Source of the DNA: Clonostachys chloroleuca
Taxonomy: Eukaryota > Ascomycota > Sordariomycetes > Hypocreales > Bionectriaceae
Reading direction: 5' to 3'
NCBI GenBank assembly: GCA_037952775.1
Contig: JBANAY010000003.1
Location: forward strand, 28,954,001 to 29,018,000
DNA: 64,000 nucleotides
Numbering within the stretch: the first letter of the stretch is position 1; each line of letters opens with the position of its first letter. This document shows, piece by piece, positions 57,197 to 64,000 of the stretch. The translations under genes and the position numbers were made by a program. Under the pieces are notes generated by a model that was not told where the DNA came from, searched no databases, and saw only the letters and a list, made by a program, of their open reading frames with translations.

Positions 57197-59801
57197 GAGT
57201 CACGATCTCAGGCACCGTCTAGCCTGTTAGGAAGGATTCACCTTCCATCCGAGGAAGTTCATTGCTGGAGGAGAGTTGAGTTGGGAATAGAAAAATAGAA
57301 GAATAGAATAGAACATGTGCGATATACAGCCTAAATACACAGTCGATGTTGGGTTGGGCTTGACCATTGATATATACCCACTTTCCGTCTTGGGGCATTT
57401 CTTTGGTCTCAAAGTTGATACCAAAATGTGCGACCAGAGCGTTAATTCCACTCATTCTTCACGTAGTAGTAGCTCTAAGTCACGCCATATTGCTGATTGC
57501 AGTGTCATCACCCAGCGTTGAAACGGCTATTGCGGCAGCCGATGCCCTCATCAAGCCAGAAAGCGGCCGTACATCATCCACAGGCCGTGCGAGGACTCAA
57601 GCCTTCGCAAAAATTAAAATGCTTAATCGCATTTCTTCGCACTGACGCCACCAAGTTGGGGCACAGGGCCAGAATGCTGTACTATAAACAATCACAATAA
57701 CCTTCTCTTTTTCTTCCTCCCTCTCTTTGTTCCCGAGCATCCACTCTATTTTACCTACTCTCTCCCCTCGCTCTTCAGTTCATCGTTCTCCGCCGCCTCG
57801 TTCTTCATTACAACCACTAGTCCGCCTCCAAAGATTGCACTTACAACCACTGCCTGCCAGGGACAAGCCTCCATTCTCTACTGCTTCCTTACCTCACCCC
57901 CATGCTCTACCTTAACAGCTCGCTGGCTCTTCTGGCCCCAGAACCAATTTATGTGCGCGCTATTAAATCTTTATCTCTTGGCATAGTATTCATTGAGTTG
58001 AGTTGTCGGACCCTGGCAGCTTTCATTGCTGTTGAACTTTATGTTCTTTCTCCTACGTACGTATCTCTTAGCATAGTGCAAACATGGAGATAGATCATCA
58101 GCTGGAGAAGAATAAACCACTCCTAAACCAGAACACTGAGACGTTGAGATTTCCTCTATGAGAGGCAGCTGATCTGCATAGGCTGCATAAGATGCCATCA
58201 ATACCACCAAAAACTCACCTTGCGCAAGTACTCTCACTGCCTTTGCGAGAAATCTTAATTGAATTACTGGGGCATGGGACCGGGATCCCAGGATCCAGTG
58301 CTCTTTGGTCAACAGCCAAGGCAGGGAACACCAGCACAATAGATATTACTGGAGGTAGAGATGAACATAGATAACCTAACGAGTTACTGGATGTATGGAG
58401 ATGATAGATATGCACTATAGAGAGCGTAGACCTGCATTAAAACTTCCCTTGAGTTTAGCGACCGTTCCACCTAGTTTGACGAGCTACAAGGTTTGGCTTG
58501 AAATATTTCTCCAAGTACAAATGCGACAATATAGATGCAGCTTGTTCCAAGGTTGAAAACGCAGTGTTTTGCTTCTGTACCTGATAACTTGGATCATTAC
58601 TTCAGGGGAGGGCCACTGTATAAAAATCCCCAAACAACCGGGCTATCATCAGTTTAATTATATCCGGATCGTAAAATACTCTGGATCTCAATACACCTTC
58701 GCAGTAGGTTATTTAATATCTTTTTTCCTAGTATGAGATTCAATTCATCGTTGTAGGTGATTGGGTACATCTTTTTTAATATATAACCCCTCACCTGATT
58801 TTTTCCTGTAAATGATAAAAGGCAGTGTCCCTTGTTTGTAGCAACCAAGTCATAGTCTGTTGAATGGCATCCTCTTTTGTTCCTTACCTTGATGACCGAA
58901 CTAACTCATCGTCCAGTTCACAATTGTCTCGTGATATTCTGTATTCAAACACAAAGTCGTGTTTCATAAATCGCGATGATAACTAAGGCAACCAACCTTG
59001 CTTGTCTCATTGAAAGGGGACTGTTGTAAAACAATGGAGGTTCCATCTGTTTAATTACTGTTATTGTCCCTCCTCTTGTATATTTTTAATTTTAATGGTT
59101 CCTTTAGCGAATCGACGTGCGGGCAAGGCCAATTAGTATTTGCTAATATACCGAGAGCAATTTTAGCTGTTCTGGAACGATCACGGCGAGCTTTGATTCA
59201 CAATTTCGTTTCTCTGCAATTAAAAGAAAAGTATATAAGAGACTTCTGGGCCGCGTTTATATCCTTAACTCCTCCTCTCCTAGCATCCGCCTTCACATTC
59301 ATCATCACCGACCATCTGTACCAAATGTCCAGCCAGAAATCGTCTAGAACACAAACAACAGCAAAGGAAAAGCCAGGAATCAGCTATCACACAAGATGGC
59401 CGTCCCAATTTTTAGAGTCTTCATCATGGAACAACGGCCGATTGCTCCAGATGTGAGCCGATCATATGACCAAAGAACTCCGCGAGATCTTGAAGATTTT
59501 TCATATGTGGACAATCAGAATACTCTGAGAGATCTGGGTGATGTGAGTACTATCAAATATAAATCCGCGGTAAACGAAGAAAGGAGTCTAAACTGACCTA
59601 CAATAGAACAGTTATCTTTCCCAATAATTTTAGTCTAAACGGGACTTTTCCTCTCCCGTCAGCTTTCCTCCCGAGACTGATCTCAGACCAACAGGGCAAG
59701 GCCACAAGAACTTAACTCTCTAGGACAAGACGACCGGAGAATATCTTAGCCTCTCTAGTTATCACGTCGGTCAAAACCTCGGTTCTGTCCTGGCCCGGCT
59801 C
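57197..59801. other. 2.6-kb region without a supported gene; pyrimidine-rich leader and a dispersed fragment
   Basis: At about 57,700-57,800 lies a long CT-rich tract (cttctctttttcttcctccc and on), typical of a strong fungal core promoter and 5' leader, yet no convincing coding frame follows. At about 57,970-58,075 the minus strand carries the partner of the 49,850-49,945 fragment. At 59,230-59,600 a small plus-strand frame follows a TATA-like motif but matches nothing. This stretch probably holds the relic of a lost gene or an untranslated transcript. Confidence 0.45.
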
Positions 59802-61354
59802 TTAGAGGACACAGTCTAGGTACTCAACAATGTCCATCAAATGCTCTTGATCCCGTTTCTCCGCTGCTTCAAATGTCAGTTTAAAGAGCGACGAGAAGTA
59901 GTAGATCTCTTCGCGTTTCTGGGTTTTCAAATAAGGAATGACCATCCATGCTCGAGAAGAGAGCTCTCGATTTCTCGACATGGTCAACTCCGCCAACGGC
60001 CAATCGTACAGGATCGCAAAGTCATAGGCCATTCGAATAATTATTAGGTGTACAAGAAGAGAGTCGAAGAGGATCAGCGCTGGTTCGAGATCATCCGCCT
60101 CGTAACTTCTGCCAACAAAGAAATCGGGGTCAGATATTTCCCTGATCTTTCCCTCCGCAGCAATCGATTCCCAGTCATGGGCTTCGAGTTCCTGGAATTC
60201 GGATAAAGATACAAGAAATTCTGCCGTTAGACCTTTTGCTTTCCACTTGAAAGTATCAGGATCGCTTGAACCCAACCGGGCCAAATCTCTTGGTAACAAA
60301 TCATAAGAATTCCGAATTAGATCATCGGAATCAAACCCACTGGTCCTTTGGATTACTTCATCCATGGCTGCCTTCCATGGCTGCGACTCCAGAAATTCGA
60401 TCTTGCCATAGAGAAACTTATAGGTCCTCTGTGATCGAGAAATAGTTATAAGTGTCAGCCTCTCAGGGATTCCAATTAGATTACCCGTGAAGAATATGAC
60501 TTACCACTCCAACATAACAATGGGCTGCGATGTCAATTTCAACCTGATCGTCTAGCTTGGGCGGGCCTCTTGCTTTCATTAATAACAGAATCTCTTCAAT
60601 ATAGTCCTTTCGCTGTTGGTCATGAATCAAGGCACCGGCTGCGAATGTCTCCACACTCAAGGCCTCGGGACCATTCAGTGCTTGTTGTAGACTACGGAGT
60701 GCCTTTCCATACAGCTTCAACGTGCTAAGACTTGGCGGCTGCAGGCCGAGGTACATATCCTTTATATCAGCACATTTGTGGGCGACGGCGTCACGCAGAC
60801 AGGCACTCCCCAACAGACGCGGAGGTATCCCTCTGAGCCGGCCAAGTAAGACAGCAGCGATGTTCACACTCTCCGAATCCAGATTCATCATGGCTACGAG
60901 GAGAGCCGCAACCCGGTCCGAAGGCGTCGTGGAGGGCCTCGAGTTGGTAAGATGGAATGAGTGAGCCACGGAACCATCCATTCTGGTACGTTTTCACAAG
61001 TGAGCTAGGCCGGGCTACAATGACGCGGCCATCGCCATTCCCACCACCTCGAGGTATGGAGGAGGCTGACCTTTGCAGGATATTGCCGCCGGTCTCCTCA
61101 TTCGCGGTATGATCTTCGTTATGTACAAACTTGATCATCGATGTAGGGCCGGGGCAGACGAGCTAGGCTCGGCGGCATGCCGAACAAGTCGGCCACTGCT
61201 GGTCGCACTGACGATATCGAGTTAGTCGCCAGGAACCGAAAGAAACCGAAACACCTTCCGCAAGGGCCGGGCCTGCCTTAGGAAGAAGAGCAAAGTGGCA
61301 AGGCCAGCCAATCTAGCGACTCACCTTAACTCTCCGCCGCTTGCAGTGCTGGCA
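59802..61354 (-). pseudogene. Zn2Cys6 transcription factor, interrupted by TAG within the zinc cluster
   Basis: A complete binuclear zinc cluster is visible: first Cys at 61,354, then C-x2-C-x6-C across an intron (61,324-61,208), then C-x6-C-x2-C-x6-C (CQHCKRRRVK joined to CDQQWPTCSACRRA). The codon after CRRA is TAG at 61,163-61,165, three residues before the last Cys, where Gln or a similar residue is usual. No in-frame ATG lies close upstream of the first Cys. Downstream frames continue a fungal regulatory domain (RVAALLVAMMNLDSESVN, the LYGKALRSLQQALNGPEALS region, and a 187-codon last exon ending at 59,802). One further frame change near 60,980 may be an intron. Overall a recently disabled regulator, unless a start beyond the cluster (ATG at 61,138) gives a truncated protein without DNA binding. 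Confidence 0.72.
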
Positions 61355-62451
61355 ATATGTGGTCCTCGGGGGCCGTACGAGGCATTTCAATCAATAGCTT
61401 CTTGTTATTAGCGGAAAAAATTGGTTGCGGTACTATCGCGCCAAAACTCAGAACAACAGAGAGATCGGGATTTGCGCGGAGAGAGGTGCAACACGCCACT
61501 GAACAAAGATGCTCAGAATGCTGGAGTCAAGTAGCTGGCAGGTTGGTTGGTTGGCCAATGCATTGTGGACTTTCATGGGTGAACCCTGTTTCTGGACAGC
61601 GCCATCAGCAGCGTGCGTAATACTAAACAGCGGTTGGTTATATCAACAGCACGTCGCATGTACGTAGTATTTCTTTAGGCTCGTCATATTGTTATATCCG
61701 GACTGACAGAGAGGAATTCGAACGGCTCCAGCTCAGGCTCATGACAGCATAGCAGAGGCTGTAGATCAGCGTTCGATCTGATACATGGCAGCGTCCGTGC
61801 ACAACGCGTAGCGGCAATGGTGCATGGCCGGGCATACCAAATGAATGTTGTTTTTAGTCATGAGTGCCTAACCATCCATTCAGTGTCTAAGCGAGGCGAG
61901 TATCGTGGTGTGTGCAACCCAAAGGGTGCTCTTAGCGCAAGGGCTGCTCGCCCTCAATTCGGAGATCTTTGGAGACAAATGCAACAAGGAAAAAGCGCCG
62001 TCCTGTTTAAAAATAAATCCTGTTTCACGCGATGCGAATGCATTGGTTGTGAGATGATTTCCCAGTCCACAATACAATCGAGCCGTTGCTTACTAGCTAC
62101 CATTCTGACTATTCCGTGAGGCCGAGTTTGTGTTGAAAATCCTGATCTAATACAATTTCTTTACTCGACTACGGCTCATCTAGGGAACTTTGAAGTGCAG
62201 GGGACTATCAAAGAGTCAGTAATCGGCGGAAGGAGAGGGACTCTAGGGTAGGGTAGGAAAAGGAGTTACCCAGCTGTACGAAGAATCAGATCTGACCATG
62301 AATAAAATACACGTTGACTCATGGCCTGGTTGCCTAGAGTAGCATCTAAAAATAGCATGTAGGCTCGGCTTCGCCACTCATGCAGCACCATTGCATCAAA
62401 ATTACTCTGACGTTGAGAAAACAACGATTACGATTGAGAAGAATCTTCGTT
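61355..62451. other. Intergenic region
   Basis: About 1.1 kb. A 100-codon plus-strand frame (61,817-62,119) and others have no family resemblance. No repeats or RNA genes were recognised. The last 100 bp should be the promoter and leader of the membrane protein gene. Confidence 0.4.
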
Positions 62452-63364
62452 ATGGCCTCTTCGCATTTGTCCCCGCATCCCTCTGAAGCGACGCCCTTGC
62501 TCGTTCAAACTCATGGCGATAGCGAGATTGCTGAGCAGCTCTCTGATCGTCAGGATGAGGGTGAGCCAACAACAGAACCAGCTGGTCCCGGTCGCGACCA
62601 ACCATCGTCACGCGTAAATCGTGTCATATATTTCATGAGTTGGGCCATGACAGCTCTCAGTTTCTCGCAGGTCGTTTTCCTCGGCATCCTCTTTGCGATG
62701 AACTCGTATGGCTCGTCTCACTTCGGTGACAGCGATTGGACCTTTCATTACGATGGCGCCTCCTACGCATTCCTTGTTTGTTACCTCCCCGAGAAGCCAT
62801 GGACATGACCCAAGCTAACACAGAGAGCTACCAGGGGGTCCTCATCGCCTTGTTCAGTGCATTCAACGCGCTCTGGATCAAGGCCAGGGGGAAAACTACC
62901 GCAGCGCTTCTTAGTATTCTCATTTATGGCTCCAACGCCTTCGTCGTGTTCCTCTTTGTTGGGGATCAGATATCTCGTCGACGCTACTGGAGCGGTCTCA
63001 GTTGTAGTAAATCACTTGATGACCCGAAAAGCCAGTACCCTGGCTCATATGCCGAGTGTCTGGACTGGGAAACGAAATACATCGTTGCCGTCTGGTTCTT
63101 TCTAGTGCTTGATGCTGTTGTTGTGTAAGATCCCTCCCTCATCTCCCCCATACATATAGCAAGCAGAAATTCAACTGATATTGCTATACAAGATGCCTGA
63201 GCATTGCAATTATGGCTGCCCATTTCGTTAAGCTTTACAAGGAGAGGGGCCAAAGGAGCCCAAATGGAGCCTTTTCGATTAATATTCCCGCCGGGCAGGT
63301 TTCGCTCAACGTCTCCCTTCAGTGGGGGCTCTCCGAGAAAACGACGAGCAGGTCCGCGGTATAG
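62452..63364 (+). CDS. Small four-helix membrane protein, family not recognised
   Basis: Three exons (62452-62775, 62835-63124, 63193-63364) splice in frame to 261 residues. A 60-residue hydrophilic N-terminus with an endosomal-type SEATPLLVQ motif precedes four hydrophobic helices: VIYFMSWAMTALSFSQVVFL, the GVLIALFSAFNALWI helix, LLSILIYGSNAFVVFLFVG, and YIVAVWFFLVLDAVVVCLSI. A loop with Cys, Tyr and Trp (SGLSCSKSLDD, YAECLDWE) lies between helices three and four, and a short basic cytosolic tail follows. The topology resembles MARVEL-like or other fungal four-helix proteins, but no signature proves it. The splice model is supported by all three junctions staying in frame and restoring helices. 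Confidence 0.72.
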
Positions 63365-64000
63365 AGGCTTAGCCTGGTGAGCATACTCAATTAGTGTGTG
63401 GAAGATAAGGTTGGGATTAAACCCCTTGATGTTCAGCGCTGTGTCCATCGAAAAAATATGCTTCAAGACTCATTCTGGTCTGCGTCATCTAGACACTTTG
63501 CCACGCTCTGTTTAGTACTGCAAGACTTGTTTGCTTTGTGCTTTCTAGATAGATCTAGGAACCTTGCTTTTAGCTAACTATGCTCGCCACTCGAAAAAGA
63601 AGGCGCCGTGGCGATGCCACCATATCATCCTTGATCATGTGCCGTGACTGTTTTGCAATAGTTTGATATGCGCTGCGGCCTACTCCTCCCTGCCTTTACT
63701 CCGCGTGACTGCCCAACGTACGCCCAATACATTTTAAACACACATGCCGACTGTGGCGTGCGCTCTCGTATCTGTCTAGCCGCTCGCATGAAACCTTGAG
63801 CAAGTATAAGTATTGGGAAGAAGAAGCGTGATATGTCACTTTCGCCCTCGTTCTTCTGCTTCGCATAATATTCTTTGGGACTGATCATCCATCCGGTCAA
63901 GATGCAAAGGGAGGGTATATTGTCACCTACCGTATACAAAGCTGCATGTCAACCTACAAAAGAGTGAGGCATATACACAAATTGAGTTTCGATGATGCAT
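63365..64000. other. Terminal stretch without a supported gene
   Basis: The minus-strand frame 63,625-63,939 (104 codons) shows no recognisable domain and may be chance. A gene starting beyond the window edge cannot be excluded. Confidence 0.35.

Overview
This window is nuclear DNA of a filamentous ascomycete (Pezizomycotina). Genes carry short GT-AG introns (about 50-140 bp), and the families present are typical of such fungi: Zn2Cys6 regulators, HET proteins, an NB-ARC protein, an UstYa-type oxidase and an AsaB-like oxygenase. A 17 kb block shows the footprint of repeat-induced point mutation (RIP). Genus cannot be decided from the sequence. Exon boundaries given here were worked out by hand from splice signals, frame and family resemblance.

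Layout. (1) 1-1154: remains of a Tc1/mariner transposase next to a frameshifted Old Yellow Enzyme pseudogene, which carries an 80-bp MITE-like insertion with a target duplication. (2) About 1.8-20.1 kb: a nest of RIP-destroyed transposons. A 15.6-kb element (A; 213-bp LTRs, GGTTC duplication) contains a solo LTR and a complete 8.5-kb element (B; 202-bp LTRs, GTAGT duplication). A 1.5-kb foldback structure lies to the right. (3) 20.9-29.5 kb: a secreted arylsulfotransferase-like protein, an anion:cation symporter of the major facilitator superfamily, and a Zn2Cys6 regulator. They look like a small uptake or catabolic cluster. (4) 29.5-30.2 kb: a solo LTR without RIP.

(5) 31.1-33.7 kb is the most interesting part. 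An UstYa-type (DUF3328) membrane oxidase lies divergent to a small secreted protein made of four repeats separated by Lys-Arg sites. The repeats carry two different putative core peptides, DRPIQWL (twice) and VNRIIVW (twice). This is the arrangement of a fungal ribosomally made, UstYa-modified cyclic peptide (dikaritin-type RiPP) locus. An AsaB-like oxygenase at 38.9-40.0 kb may belong to it. (6) 34-54 kb: an N-terminally truncated CSC1/OSCA-like channel, two HET proteins, a HET-like pseudogene, an NB-ARC/TPR protein with a degenerate hydrolase domain, a CorA-like protein and a multi-pass membrane protein. This looks like a block of allorecognition or accessory genes. (7) 55.4-64 kb: an amino acid permease, a Zn2Cys6 regulator broken by a stop codon, and a small four-helix membrane protein.

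The peptide locus is predicted to work as follows. The precursor enters the secretory pathway and Kex2 cuts after Lys-Arg. Aminopeptidases trim the acidic/Ala-Pro spacers, and the membrane-bound UstYa enzyme oxidatively cross-links the cores, probably through Trp. That order of events is inference from known dikaritin systems.
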